NCBI RefSeq assembly: GCF_018129985.1
Contig: NZ_JAFCKT010000001.1
Location: 1,054,001 to 1,118,000 of the forward strand
Origin: Bradyrhizobium sp. SZCCT0148
GTDB taxonomy: Bacteria; Pseudomonadota; Alphaproteobacteria; Rhizobiales; Xanthobacteraceae
Reading direction: 5' to 3'
Length of the DNA: 64,000 nucleotides
The notes below the pieces were generated by a model, which made no database searches, was not told where the DNA came from, and worked only from the letters and a program-made list of their open reading frames with translations. Positions 32,928-42,808 of the stretch are shown here, piece by piece; position 1 is the stretch's first letter, and the number at the start of each line of letters is the position of its first letter. The translations under genes and the position numbers were made by a program.

Positions 32928-35900
32928 CTATTCCGCCGGCGCAGGCACCGGACGCAGCTCCGACCGCCGCCGCAGGCGGTCGATCAGCAGGTAGATCACG
33001 GGCGTGGTGTAGAGCGTCAGGATCTGCGAGACGAACAGGCCGCCGATGATGGTGATGCCGAGCGGACGGCGCAACTCCGTGCCGGGGCCGGTCGCCACCA
33101 CGAGCGGAATGCCGGCGAAGAGCGCCGCCATGGTCGTCATCAGGATCGGGCGGAAGCGCGCCTGGCAGGCCTCGAAGATCGCTTCCGCCGAGGACAGGCC
33201 GCGCTGGCGTTCGGCGTCGAGCGCGAAATCCACCATCATGATGCCGTTCTTCTTGACGATGCCGATCAAGAGGATGATGCCGACGAAGGCGATCACCGTC
33301 AGCGGCGTATTGGTGAGTTGCAGCGCGAGCAGCGCACCCAACCCGGCCGACGGCAGGGTCGAGATGATCGTGAGCGGATGGGCGAGGCTCTCATAGAGCA
33401 CCCCGAGCACGATATACATCGCCACCAGCGCGCCGAGGATCAGCAGCGGCTGGCGGCCGCTGGTCCTGGCGAAGTCGGCGGCATTGCCGTCGAAGCTGCC
33501 GCGGATGCCTTCGGGCATGTGCAGCTCTTCCACCGCGCGCTGGATGTTCTGCGTCGCCGCCTGCAGCTGCACGTCCGGCAGCAGGTTGAACGACACCGTG
33601 GTCGAAGGGAACGACTGCGAGTGATAGACCGCAAGCGCAGCCAGCCCGCGCGTCGCGTGCACCACCGCCGACAGCGGCACCTGCGCATCGCCGGCGCCGG
33701 CAACGTAGATGCGCTCGAGGTTGGAGGGATCGACCTGGAATTTCGGATCGATCTCCAGCACGGTCATGTACTGGTTGCGCTGTGTGTAGATGATCGAGAT
33801 TTGCCGCTGCGAGAACGCGTTGTTCAGCGCATTGTCGATGTCCTGAACCCTGACGCCGAGCGCGGATGCCTTTTGGCGATCGATGCTCAGGGTGAGTTGC
33901 AGACCGCCGGGATCGCGATCGCTGGAGACGTCGGTGATGCCCTCGACGCTTTCCATCCGCTTGGCGACGATCGGCGCCCATTTCTGCAGCAGACTGAGGT
34001 CGGTGCTGCTTAATGTATACTGATAGCTGGAATCGCTCTGCCGGCCGCCGGCGCGAACGTCCTGGGCGGCGAACATGAAGAGACGGATGCCCGGGACGGG
34101 ATAGAGCGCGCGCCTGAGACGGTCGATCACGACCTCCGTCGACACATGATCGCGCTCCTTGGGCGGTTTCAGGCTGATGAACATGGTGCCGCGGTTCGAG
34201 GTCGCTCCTCCCGGCCCTCCTCCGGCACCGACGGTCGAGCCGATGCCGGCCACGGCGGGATCCTTCATGACGATGTCCGCCAGACGCTGCTGCAGGCCGA
34301 GCATCGACTGGAACGAGATGTCGGCCGAGGCGCGCGTCGCGCCGATCACGAAGCCGGAATCGTCGGTCGGGAAATAGCCCTTGGGAACCTTGATGTAGAG
34401 CGTCACAGTGAGGCCGATGGTGGCGAAGAACACCAGCAGCGTCGCCAATGGATAATCCAACACTGCGCGCAAGGTCCGGGCGTAGAAGGCGACGATGCGC
34501 GACAGCGAGCCCTCGATGATCCGATCGAACAGCGTCGCCGTGCCCGACGTGGGCTGCCGGATGTAGTGGGCGCAGATCATCGGCGTCACCGTGAGCGACA
34601 CCAGCGTCGAGACCAAAATCGCGAACGTCAGCGTCAGGGAGAATTCGCGCAGCAGGCGGCCGACGATGCCATCCATGAAGATCAGCGGCGTGAATGCCGC
34701 GACCAGCGACAGGCTGATCGAGACCACGGTGAAGCCGATCTGCCTTGCACCTTCCTGCGCTGCCCGGAACGGACGCATGCCCTGCTCGAGATTGCGGTAC
34801 ATGTTCTCGATCATGACGATGGCGTCGTCGACCACGAAGCCGACCGAGATCGCGAGCGCCATCAGTGACAGATTATCGATCGAGAAGCCCGCCACCCACA
34901 TGCCGGCGCAGGTGCCGGCCAGCGCCAGCGGCACCGAGATGCCGGCAGCGATGGTCGGCGTCAGCCTGCGCAGGAACACGAACACTACGACCATCACCAG
35001 GATCGCGGTCGCCAGCAGGGTCCATTGCATGTCGAGCACGCTGGCACGGATCGTGCCGGTGCGGTCGACCAGGATGGAAATCTCGACGCCGGCGGGGATC
35101 CACTGCTTCAACTGGGGGATCAGATCTTTCACCCGATCGACTGTGTCGATGACGTTGGCGTCGCCCTGCTTGGTGATCTGAATCAGCACCGCCGGTTGCT
35201 TGTTGAACCAGGCGATCGAGCGGGCGTTGCGGACGGAATCCTCGATGTCGGCGACGTCGGACAGCCGCACGAAATTGCCGTTCGAGCTCTTGACGATGAC
35301 GTCCCGGAACTCTTTCGCGGTGCGCATCTGCCGATTGAGCCCCAGCGTCTCGCTTTGGCGCTCGCCCTCGAAGATGCCGACGGGACCGAGCGGGTTGGCG
35401 TTGACGATCGCGGTCCTGACGTCGTCGGTGGAGATGCCGGCATTCGACAGCGCGACGGGATTGAGCTGGACCCGCACGGCCGGCTGGTCGGCGCCTGACA
35501 CCGTAACGTCGCCAACTCCAGGCACCTGCGAGATACGCTGCGCCAGCACGGTGTCGGCGACGTCGTAGATCGCACTGGCGGACAGTGTCTTCGAGGTCAG
35601 CGCCAGCACGAAGACGGGCGCGCCGGCGGTATTGGCCTTGCGAAAGCGCGGCAGCGTCGGCAGGTCGCTCGGCAGATCGACCATCGCGGCGTTGATGGCC
35701 GCCTGCACGTCGCGCGCGGCTTTGTCGATGTTGCGGCCGATGTCGAACTGGAGCTGGATGCTGGTCGTGCCGAGCGTCGAGGTCGATGTGATCTGGTTGA
35801 TGCCTGAGATTTCGCCGAGCCGCCGCTCCAGTGGCGAGGCCACCGTTGCCGCCATCACGGACGGGTCGGCGCCGGGCCGGCTGGCCGAGACGAAGATGGC

Positions 35901-36032
35901 GGGGAAATCGACGTTCGGGACCGAGGCGACGGGAAGGAACTCGTAGGCGACCACACCCAGCAGGAACAATCCGATCGACAGCAGCGTGGTGGCGACCGGG
36001 CGGCGGATGAAGGGCTCCGAGATCGATGCCAT
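32928..36032 (-). CDS. RND multidrug efflux pump inner-membrane subunit (MdtC-like)
   Basis: A 1034-residue RND transporter of the HAE1 class with 12 helices and two large periplasmic loops. The N-terminus (SEPFIRRPVATTLLSIGLFL) and PVASVPNVDFPAIFVSASRPGA are typical of the MdtB/MdtC branch. The proton-relay block in TM4 reads SVGFVVDDAIVMIEN. Its ATG overlaps the stop of the first pump gene by one base (TGATG), so the two are translationally coupled. In E. coli MdtB and MdtC assemble as a mixed trimer; the same is likely here. Confidence 0.95.
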   Translation of the reverse strand: MASISEPFIRRPVATTLLSIGLFLLGVVAYEFLPVASVPNVDFPAIFVSASRPGADPSVMAATVASPLERRLGEISGINQITSTSTLGTTSIQLQFDIGRNIDKAARDVQAAINAAMVDLPSDLPTLPRFRKANTAGAPVFVLALTSKTLSASAIYDVADTVLAQRISQVPGVGDVTVSGADQPAVRVQLNPVALSNAGISTDDVRTAIVNANPLGPVGIFEGERQSETLGLNRQMRTAKEFRDVIVKSSNGNFVRLSDVADIEDSVRNARSIAWFNKQPAVLIQITKQGDANVIDTVDRVKDLIPQLKQWIPAGVEISILVDRTGTIRASVLDMQWTLLATAILVMVVVFVFLRRLTPTIAAGISVPLALAGTCAGMWVAGFSIDNLSLMALAISVGFVVDDAIVMIENMYRNLEQGMRPFRAAQEGARQIGFTVVSISLSLVAAFTPLIFMDGIVGRLLREFSLTLTFAILVSTLVSLTVTPMICAHYIRQPTSGTATLFDRIIEGSLSRIVAFYARTLRAVLDYPLATLLVFFATIGLTVTLYIKVPKGYFPTDDSGFVIGATRASADISFQSMLGLQQRLADIVMKDPAVAGIGSTVGAGGGPGGATSNRGTMFISLKPPKERDHVSTEVVIDRLRRALYPVPGIRLFMFAAQDVRAGGRQSDSSYQYTLSSTDLSLLQKWAPIVAKRMESVEGITDVSSDRDPGGLQLTLSIDRQKASALGVRVQDIDNALNNAFSQRQISIIYTQRNQYMTVLEIDPKFQVDPSNLERIYVAGAGDAQVPLSAVVHATRGLAALAVYHSQSFPSTTVSFNLLPDVQLQAATQNIQRAVEELHMPEGIRGSFDGNAADFARTSGRQPLLILGALVAMYIVLGVLYESLAHPLTIISTLPSAGLGALLALQLTNTPLTVIAFVGIILLIGIVKKNGIMMVDFALDAERQRGLSSAEAIFEACQARFRPILMTTMAALFAGIPLVVATGPGTELRRPLGITIIGGLFVSQILTLYTTPVIYLLIDRLRRRSELRPVPAPAE

Positions 36033-39000
36033 CACTGCACCCCCTCGGTCGCGCCCGCGACCGGCGGACCGCCGGATTCGGCCGGCGGCAGCGCTTGCTC
36101 AAGGCGGCGGTTGATGCGGTCGAGCGCGAGATAGATGACGGGCGTCGTGTAGAGCGTCAGGAGCTGGCTGAGCAGCAGGCCGCCGATGATCGATATGCCG
36201 AGCGGGAAGCGCAGCTCGGCGCCGGTGCCGCTCTCGATCGCCAGCGGCAGTGCGCCAAACAACGCCGCCAGCGTGGTCATCATGATCGGGCGGAAGCGCA
36301 ACAGGCAAGCCTGGACGATGGCTTCGTTCGGCGACATGCCCTGCCCGCGCTCGGCCTCGAGCGCAAAGTCGATCATCATGATCGCGTTCTTCTTGACGAT
36401 ACCCATCAACAGGATGATGCCGATCAGGCCGATCACCGAGAGATCCTGACCGCACAGCAGCAGCGCCAGGATGGCGCCGACGCCGGCTGAGGGCAGCGTC
36501 GACAGAATCGTGATCGGATGGATGTAGCTCTCGTAGAGCACGCCCAGCACGATGTAGATCGTGATCACGGCGGCGAGCAGTAGCCATGGCTGTCCTGCCA
36601 ATGCCTTGGCGAATTCGGCGGCATCGCCGGCGTAGACGCCGGCAATATTGTTGGGCATGCCGATCCGTGTCTCGATCGTCTTGACCGCCTTGACGGCATC
36701 GCCGAGCGCGGCGCCGGGCGCGAGGTTGAAACTGAGCGACACCGAGGGGAATTGCGCTTGGTGCGAGATCGCGAGCGGCGCGGTGGTGCGCTTCAGCGTC
36801 GCCACGGCCGACAGCGGCACCTGCGCGTTGGGCGCGCCCGCGGTGGCGCTTGCGGCCCCCGGCAGATAGAGCTTCGACAGGATCGAGGGATCGCGCTGGT
36901 ACATCGGCAGCGCCTCCAGCACGACGCGGTACTGGTTGGCCTGGCCGTAGATGGTCGAAATCTGCCGCTGCGCAAAGGCGTCGTTCAGCGTATCGGTGAT
37001 GCCTTGCAGGCTGACGCCGAGCTGGCCGGCGCGGGTGCGGTCGACGTCGAGCTGCGCCCGCAATCCACCCTCTTGCGCCTCCGAGGAGACGTCGCGGAAC
37101 AACGGATCGCGCCGCATCTCCGCGACCAGCTTGCGCGCCCATTCCGACACCAGCGTCGCATCGGTGCCGGTCAGCGTGTACTGATATTGCGAACGGCTCG
37201 ACTGGGTCGAGATCTGCACGTCCTGCACGGGCTGGAAATAGACGGTCATGCCGGGAATGCCCGAGACCCGCTCCTTCAGCCGGACGATGACCGCGCTGAC
37301 ATCGTCGCGCCGTTCGCCGCGCGGCTTCAAGGTCATGACGAGACGGCCGACATTGGTGGTCGGATTGACCGAACCGGCACCGATCACCGAGACGACGCCG
37401 ACCACATCGGGGTCGGCCTTGATGGCGGAGGCCGCCTCGGCCTGCCGCTTCTGCATCTCCGCGAACGAGACATCGGGCCCGGCCTCCGTCACCGCCGTGA
37501 TCGAGGCGGTATCCTGCAGCGGCAGGAAGCCTTTCGGCGCGACGACGTAGAGGACGAGGGTTGCGACCAGCGTGGCGAAGGTCACAACCAGCGTCGTTCG
37601 CTGGTGCTGCAACACCACCAGCAGCGTACGGTGGTAGGCCTCGACGGTGCGGTCGATGAAGCGGCTGACGGCGGCCAGGCCCGGCACCGCCAGCTCCTCA
37701 TGCGCGTGCTTGAGCAGGCGCGAGCACATCATCGGCGTCAGCGTCAGCGAGACCACGGCCGAGGTCACGACCGCGATCGTTAAGGTCAACGCGAATTCGC
37801 GGAACATGCGCCCGACGAGACCCGACATGAACAGCAGCGGGATGAACACCGCGATCAGCGACACCGTCAGCGAGATCACAGTGAAGCCGATCTCGCTGGC
37901 GCCCTTCAGGGAGGCCTCCATCGGCCCGTCACCGTTCTCCATGTGGCGGACGATATTCTCGATCATCACGATGGCGTCGTCGACGACGAAGCCGGTCCCG
38001 ATCGTCAGCGCCATCAGCGACAGATTGTCGAGACTGAAGCCGGCGAAATACATGATGCCAAAACTGGTGATCAGCGACAGCGGCAACGCCACGCCGGCGA
38101 TCAGGGTCGCCCGCAGCGAGCGCAGGAACAGAAGCACCACCAGCGTCACCAGCACGACGCTGAGGACAAGCGTGAACTGCACGTCGTGGACCGAAGCGCG
38201 GATGGTCACGGTGCGGTCGGAGACGATGGTGAGGTTCACGCCGGCCGGGATCGCGCGCTGCACCTTGGGGATTTCGGCGCGGATCTGGCTGACGACATCG
38301 ATGACATTGGCGCCGGGCTGGCGCTGGATGTCGATGATGACGGCCGGCGTGCCCTGGTACCAGCCGCCGGTGCGGTCGTTCTCCAGGCCGTCGACGATCT
38401 GCGCGACGTCGGCGATGGTGACCGGCGAGCCGTTGCGGTAGGCGATGATGACGGGCTTGTAGGCGTCGGCGGCTGCGATCTGGTCGTTGGCGGCGATGAT
38501 GTAGGATTGCTGCGCGCCGTCGAGCGAGCCTTTCGGCCCGGACACATTGGCACTGGCAATTGCGCTGCGCAGATCTTCCATGGCAATGCCGTAGGCTGCG
38601 AGCCGCGCGAGGTCCGCCTGGATGCGCACGGCCGGCTTCAGCCCGCCCAGCACCGAGACGCGCCCGACGCCGGAAATCTGGCTCAGCCGCTGCGCCAGCA
38701 GCGTATCCGCGATGTCGCTCATCGCCCGCAGCGAGATGGTGTCGGAGCGCAGCGCCAGCGTCATCACCGGAGCGTCCGCCGGGTTCACCTTGGCGTAGGT
38801 CGGCGGATACGGCAGCGTCTTGGGCAGCACGCCCGCCGCGGCATTGATCGCCGCCTGCACGTCCTGTGTCGCGCCGTCGATGTCGCGGTTGAGGTCGAAC
38901 TGCAGCGAGATCTGGCTGACGCCGAAGGAGCTGATCGAATTCATCGCCGACAGCGACGGGATCTGGCCGAGCTGCCGCTCCAGCGGCGCCGTGATCAGCG

Positions 39001-39181
39001 AAGCGATCACGTCGGGGCTCGCGCCCGGAAGCTGCGTCGTCACCTGCACGGTCGGGAAATCAACCTGCGGCAACGCCGAGACGGGCAGCGCGAAATAGCC
39101 CAGCAGCCCGCCGATCAGGAGCGCGATGCCGAGCAGCGAGGTCGCGATGGGACGGCGGATGAAGGGTTCGGAAACACCCAT
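36032..39181 (-). CDS. RND multidrug efflux pump inner-membrane subunit (MdtB-like)
   Basis: A 1049-residue RND transporter paralogous to the next gene. The start MGVSEPFIRRPIATSLLGI is used, although the frame is open 69 codons further upstream in Arg-rich, non-conserved sequence. It carries the PVSALPQVDFPTVQVTTQLPGA block, the TM4 proton-relay region with GTGFVVDDAIVMIEN, and a C-terminal tail ending GATEGVQ. It is the third gene of the operon. Confidence 0.95.
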   Translation of the reverse strand: MGVSEPFIRRPIATSLLGIALLIGGLLGYFALPVSALPQVDFPTVQVTTQLPGASPDVIASLITAPLERQLGQIPSLSAMNSISSFGVSQISLQFDLNRDIDGATQDVQAAINAAAGVLPKTLPYPPTYAKVNPADAPVMTLALRSDTISLRAMSDIADTLLAQRLSQISGVGRVSVLGGLKPAVRIQADLARLAAYGIAMEDLRSAIASANVSGPKGSLDGAQQSYIIAANDQIAAADAYKPVIIAYRNGSPVTIADVAQIVDGLENDRTGGWYQGTPAVIIDIQRQPGANVIDVVSQIRAEIPKVQRAIPAGVNLTIVSDRTVTIRASVHDVQFTLVLSVVLVTLVVLLFLRSLRATLIAGVALPLSLITSFGIMYFAGFSLDNLSLMALTIGTGFVVDDAIVMIENIVRHMENGDGPMEASLKGASEIGFTVISLTVSLIAVFIPLLFMSGLVGRMFREFALTLTIAVVTSAVVSLTLTPMMCSRLLKHAHEELAVPGLAAVSRFIDRTVEAYHRTLLVVLQHQRTTLVVTFATLVATLVLYVVAPKGFLPLQDTASITAVTEAGPDVSFAEMQKRQAEAASAIKADPDVVGVVSVIGAGSVNPTTNVGRLVMTLKPRGERRDDVSAVIVRLKERVSGIPGMTVYFQPVQDVQISTQSSRSQYQYTLTGTDATLVSEWARKLVAEMRRDPLFRDVSSEAQEGGLRAQLDVDRTRAGQLGVSLQGITDTLNDAFAQRQISTIYGQANQYRVVLEALPMYQRDPSILSKLYLPGAASATAGAPNAQVPLSAVATLKRTTAPLAISHQAQFPSVSLSFNLAPGAALGDAVKAVKTIETRIGMPNNIAGVYAGDAAEFAKALAGQPWLLLAAVITIYIVLGVLYESYIHPITILSTLPSAGVGAILALLLCGQDLSVIGLIGIILLMGIVKKNAIMMIDFALEAERGQGMSPNEAIVQACLLRFRPIMMTTLAALFGALPLAIESGTGAELRFPLGISIIGGLLLSQLLTLYTTPVIYLALDRINRRLEQALPPAESGGPPVAGATEGVQ

Positions 39182-39275
39182 GGGATCTGCCTGCCGCGTC
39201 AAGCGGCTGTTGTCGGGATCATGGCTGTTTGGCTCCACTTCCCGATGCACCAGGCCCTGGTGCCGGCCCGGTCTG

Positions 39276-40616
39276 TCACTTCTGGTCGCCCTCGCTGCTC
39301 TTGCGCTTGGCGCGGAACTCGCTGTCGTTGCCCTGTCCGTCCTTCTGACCCTCCTTGGCGCCGTCCTTCTTCTGGCCGTCCGGCCCACGCGAGCGCTTGC
39401 GCGGGGCGAGATCGGCCGAGGGGGTCTGGTCGTCGCGTCCGATGGTCACCTTGGACCCGTCGGATAGATTGGCGAAACCCGTGGTCACGACCCTGTCGGT
39501 CGCCGACAGGCCGTTGGCAATCACAGCGTCGTGCTCGTTCTGCTGGGTCACCGTCACGGGCTTGGCCGAGACGATATTGTCCTCGCCGATGACATAGCTG
39601 AATGTCCCGATCGGGCCGCGCTGCACGGCCGAGGTCGGCACCACCAGCGCCTGCATCAGCGTCTCGACCTTGAGGCGGACATTGACGAACTGGCCCGGCC
39701 AGAGCTGGTAGTCGGCGTTGGGAAATTCCGCCTTGAGCCTGAGCGTGCCGGTGGTCTGGTCGACCTGGTTGTCGATGCCGGTGAGCTTGCCGGTATCGAT
39801 CACGGTGATGCCGTCATTGCCGAACACATCGACTGCGAGCGAACCCTTGGCGGCAGCGGCGTTGACGCGCATGATCTGTTGCTGAGGCAGGCTGAACCAC
39901 ACCGCGATCGGCTGCAATTGCGTGATCACCACGAGCCCCGTGGTGTCGGAGGCGTGGACGATATTGCCCTGGTCGACCTGGCGCAGGCCGGCGCGCCCGG
40001 AGATCGGCGCTACGATCTTGGTATAGCTCAGCGTGGCCGCCGCGTTGTCGATCGCGGCCTGGTCCGCCTTCACCAGCGCCTCGGTCTGCGCCACCAGCGC
40101 GCGCTGGGTGTCCGCCTGCTGCTTGGAGCCGGCATTGGAGGCTGCGAGCTGCTCATAGCGTGCCAGGTCGATCCGCTGGTTGGCGAGCTGGGCCTGGTCC
40201 TGCGCCTTCTTGGCGACCGCCTGGTCGTAGGTGGCCTGGTAGAGCGCGGGATCGATCTCGCCGAGCACGTCGCCCTTCTTGACGTCCTGGCCTTCCGTGA
40301 AATTCACAGCGATGAGCTTGCCGTCGACCTGCGAGCGCACGGTCACGGTGTTGAGCGCGCGGATCGCGCCGACGCCGTCGAGATAGACCGGAACGTCCTG
40401 GATGCGCGGCGTCGCCGCCAGCACCGGGACCGGCAGATCGGGCCGCTGGTTGCGGCCGCTGGCCTGCTGCGGCTGCTGGTGCCAGACGGTCCAGCCATAA
40501 TAGCCGAGTCCGCCGAGGATCGCGAGCGTGATCAGGGTCATGATGACGCCGCGGCCGCGCGATTTCTTCGACGTCCCCTGCTCTACGCCCTGCTTGCTGT
40601 CCGGCTTAAAGAGCAT
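39276..40616 (-). CDS. RND efflux periplasmic adaptor (MdtA-like membrane fusion protein)
   Basis: A 446-residue adaptor. It has an N-terminal anchor helix (about 22-42), a lipoyl/barrel-sandwich region split by a coiled-coil hairpin (AKKAQDQAQLANQRIDLARYE), and the beta-barrel block VDQTTGTLRLKAEFPN typical of the family. The last 45 residues are unusually Lys/Asp/Gly-rich and lie outside the normal fold. The start is chosen at MLFKPDSKQG. It overlaps the end of the outer-membrane gene by 11 bases and links the pumps to that channel. Confidence 0.94.
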   Translation of the reverse strand: MLFKPDSKQGVEQGTSKKSRGRGVIMTLITLAILGGLGYYGWTVWHQQPQQASGRNQRPDLPVPVLAATPRIQDVPVYLDGVGAIRALNTVTVRSQVDGKLIAVNFTEGQDVKKGDVLGEIDPALYQATYDQAVAKKAQDQAQLANQRIDLARYEQLAASNAGSKQQADTQRALVAQTEALVKADQAAIDNAAATLSYTKIVAPISGRAGLRQVDQGNIVHASDTTGLVVITQLQPIAVWFSLPQQQIMRVNAAAAKGSLAVDVFGNDGITVIDTGKLTGIDNQVDQTTGTLRLKAEFPNADYQLWPGQFVNVRLKVETLMQALVVPTSAVQRGPIGTFSYVIGEDNIVSAKPVTVTQQNEHDAVIANGLSATDRVVTTGFANLSDGSKVTIGRDDQTPSADLAPRKRSRGPDGQKKDGAKEGQKDGQGNDSEFRAKRKSSEGDQK

Positions 40617-42093
40617 TGACCGGTTTCTCCATTCGCGGCTCCCAGCCACCACCGAGCGCCTGATACAGGCTGACGATGGCGAGCAAGCGGGCCAGTTGCG
40701 CCTGTGACAGCGCGTCTTCCGCCTGGAACAGGGTCAGTTGAGTGTTCAGCACGGTCACGATGTCGGAGGTGCCGGCGCGCAATTGCTGCTCGGCCAGATC
40801 GAAGGCGCGGCGCGAGGCGGCAACGACGTCCCGCTGCAATTGCAGCTTGATCGTGGTCTGCTTGATCGAGAACAGCGCAGTGTCGACGTCGGTAAACGAC
40901 TGGATGATGGTCTTGCGGTAGGTCTGGAGCAATTCGTCCTGCCGCGCCTTGGCAAACTCGAAATTGCCGAGGATTCTGCCGCCGTCGAAGATCGGCTGCG
41001 TAGCGCTGCCGACAAGCTGGAAGAAGGCGGCATGCGGCTGGAACAGCGAGACCAGGGCCGAGCTCTGATAGCCGCCGTTGCCGGTGAGCTGAATGGTCGG
41101 AAAGAACTGCGCGCGGGCGTTGCCGACATTTGCCGTCGCCGAGGCGAGCTGCGCTTCCTGGCGGCGAATGTCGGGCCGCTGCGTCAGGAGCTCCGAGGGC
41201 AGGCCGGGCGTCACGCGCGGGATCGCGATCCGGTCCAGCGAGCCGCCGAGCAGGCGCACGCTTTCGGGCGGGCGCGAAACCAGCACGGCGAGCGCGTTGG
41301 CGTTCTGGTCCAGCGTCTGGCGCAGCGGCGGCACCAGAGCCTTCTGGTTGGCAAGCACGCTCTCCTGCTGGGCGACGTCGAGATCGGTGCCGGTGCCGGC
41401 CTTGCGCCGCTCCCTCACGGCATCGAGGATCCGCTGTGCACTCGCGATGTTGCGCTGTGAAGTGCGGATGCGGTCCTGCGAGGCCAGCACCTGGAAATAG
41501 GCGTTGGCGACGGCTGCGAGCGTCGTCAGCGCGACGGTGTCGCGGTCGAAGCGGTTCGCGTTCGCCGTCTCCTCGGCCGTCTGCAGCGCATCCCGGTTCT
41601 GACCCCAGAAGTCGAGCTGGTAGCTCGCGCTCAGCGATGCCTGGTAGTTGACGACCTCGCGGCCGCCGATGGTGAGGCCTGAAGCCGAGGAGCCGGAGGT
41701 GCGCGAGTAGGCCTCCTGTCCGGCTCCGGACAAGCTCGGCAGCAGCGCCGCGCCCGCCTGCCGGGCCTGGGCGTCAGCCTGGACGATGCGCGCCACTGCG
41801 GCGGCGATGTCGAGATTGACGGTCTGCGCCTCCTCCATCAGCTGCGTCAGCTCCGCCGAGCGGAAGCTGCGCCACCAATCCAGCGACGGCGGCGCATCCG
41901 CCTTCCCGGCATATTTGTACTGCGCGGGAATATCGAGCGCGGGATCGGGAAGATCCTGGGTCAGCACGCAAGCACCGGAACTGACGGCAAGACACACCAC
42001 CGCGAACCAGCGCGCCGCGCGCAGCGTCGTCCGGGATGCAGAACCTTCGGACCGCTGCACGGCGATCCCAGGAACATCCTGTGTCACATCCAT
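40606..42093 (-). CDS. Outer-membrane efflux lipoprotein (NodT/OprM family)
   Basis: A 495-residue outer-membrane factor. Its signal region ends in the lipobox SSGAC, so the mature protein is lipid-anchored. Family blocks are DWWRSFRSAELTQLMEEA, SASYQLDFWGQNRDALQTAE and RPDIRRQEAQLASATANVGNARAQFFPTI (residues about 297-325). It is the first gene of the tripartite efflux operon, so the whole pump is encoded together. No regulator gene adjoins it. Confidence 0.94.
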   Translation of the reverse strand: MDVTQDVPGIAVQRSEGSASRTTLRAARWFAVVCLAVSSGACVLTQDLPDPALDIPAQYKYAGKADAPPSLDWWRSFRSAELTQLMEEAQTVNLDIAAAVARIVQADAQARQAGAALLPSLSGAGQEAYSRTSGSSASGLTIGGREVVNYQASLSASYQLDFWGQNRDALQTAEETANANRFDRDTVALTTLAAVANAYFQVLASQDRIRTSQRNIASAQRILDAVRERRKAGTGTDLDVAQQESVLANQKALVPPLRQTLDQNANALAVLVSRPPESVRLLGGSLDRIAIPRVTPGLPSELLTQRPDIRRQEAQLASATANVGNARAQFFPTIQLTGNGGYQSSALVSLFQPHAAFFQLVGSATQPIFDGGRILGNFEFAKARQDELLQTYRKTIIQSFTDVDTALFSIKQTTIKLQLQRDVVAASRRAFDLAEQQLRAGTSDIVTVLNTQLTLFQAEDALSQAQLARLLAIVSLYQALGGGWEPRMEKPVNAL

Positions 42094-42808
42094 CCCCCGC
42101 CGGGCAGATCGAACCGCCGCGCAGCCGGATTAACCGATTCGCGACCGGACAGTCGGGGGCCTTTGGACAACTCATTCACAGCGGCGATGCTTTCTGCGGA
42201 ACCTCAATCATACTAGCCGGGCACCGAACTGCGGGACAGTCCCGCAGTTGCGAAAGGCCCACGCGGATGATGAGGAACGAACCGCCTCAAATTCAAAAGG
42301 TGATTGTCTTGCAGGGATTTCTCTCATTCTGAAACATTGAGATGCATAACCAAGCTTACCAACATTTCATGTGATATTGCTGCCACATCCATAGTTGGCC
42401 TCTCGGTCCGAACGCCACGCGCCGCCTCCAGCACGCTCCCCCGGCCTGGTCATCCCACGCCCCCCAATCGCCGAGCGGGGGCCGTTGTTCGGACAGATTT
42501 GATTTCGGCCGTCCGGGCGCCATCTACAGCCATCCATGGCGGAAAGTCTTGCCCTTGGCAAAAATTGGTCGCGAGGGTGCCGATGACGACTGTCATCTTC
42601 CCTGGCCGGACGGAGCGCGGGCATTTCCTCCTACCGATGTCTCAGCTTGCGGCCGAGCGCATCGTCGTCGGACGCGTCTTTCAGAAATATCGTTGTTTGA
42701 GCAGAGGTTTCGCTGGGTTTGCCGCAGCGCAAAGGCCTTCCCCTTTGGTCTCCCAAGCACTACGTTCTGGCCAACCCGATCAACCCCCTTGGTAGCGATT
42801 TCCCCCAC
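42094..42808. other. Divergent intergenic region between efflux operon and cysK
   Basis: About 0.7 kb without a gene I can support; the open frames are compositional. It should hold promoters for the efflux operon (minus) and cysK (plus). It is locally less GC-rich around 42290-42390. The palindrome at 42227-42249 is listed separately. Confidence 0.5.
42227..42249. promoter_or_regulatory. Perfect palindrome, candidate operator for the efflux operon
   Basis: AACTGCGGGA-cag-TCCCGCAGTT is a perfect 10-bp inverted repeat with a 3-base centre, 134 bases upstream of the outer-membrane gene start. Its size and symmetry suit a dimeric repressor such as a TetR-type protein. It lacks a T-run, which argues against a terminator. 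Confidence 0.5.

Noticed and set aside
42304..42800. Possible small genes upstream of cysK
   Set aside because: The open frames have no ribosome-binding site, no recognisable composition and conflict with each other.
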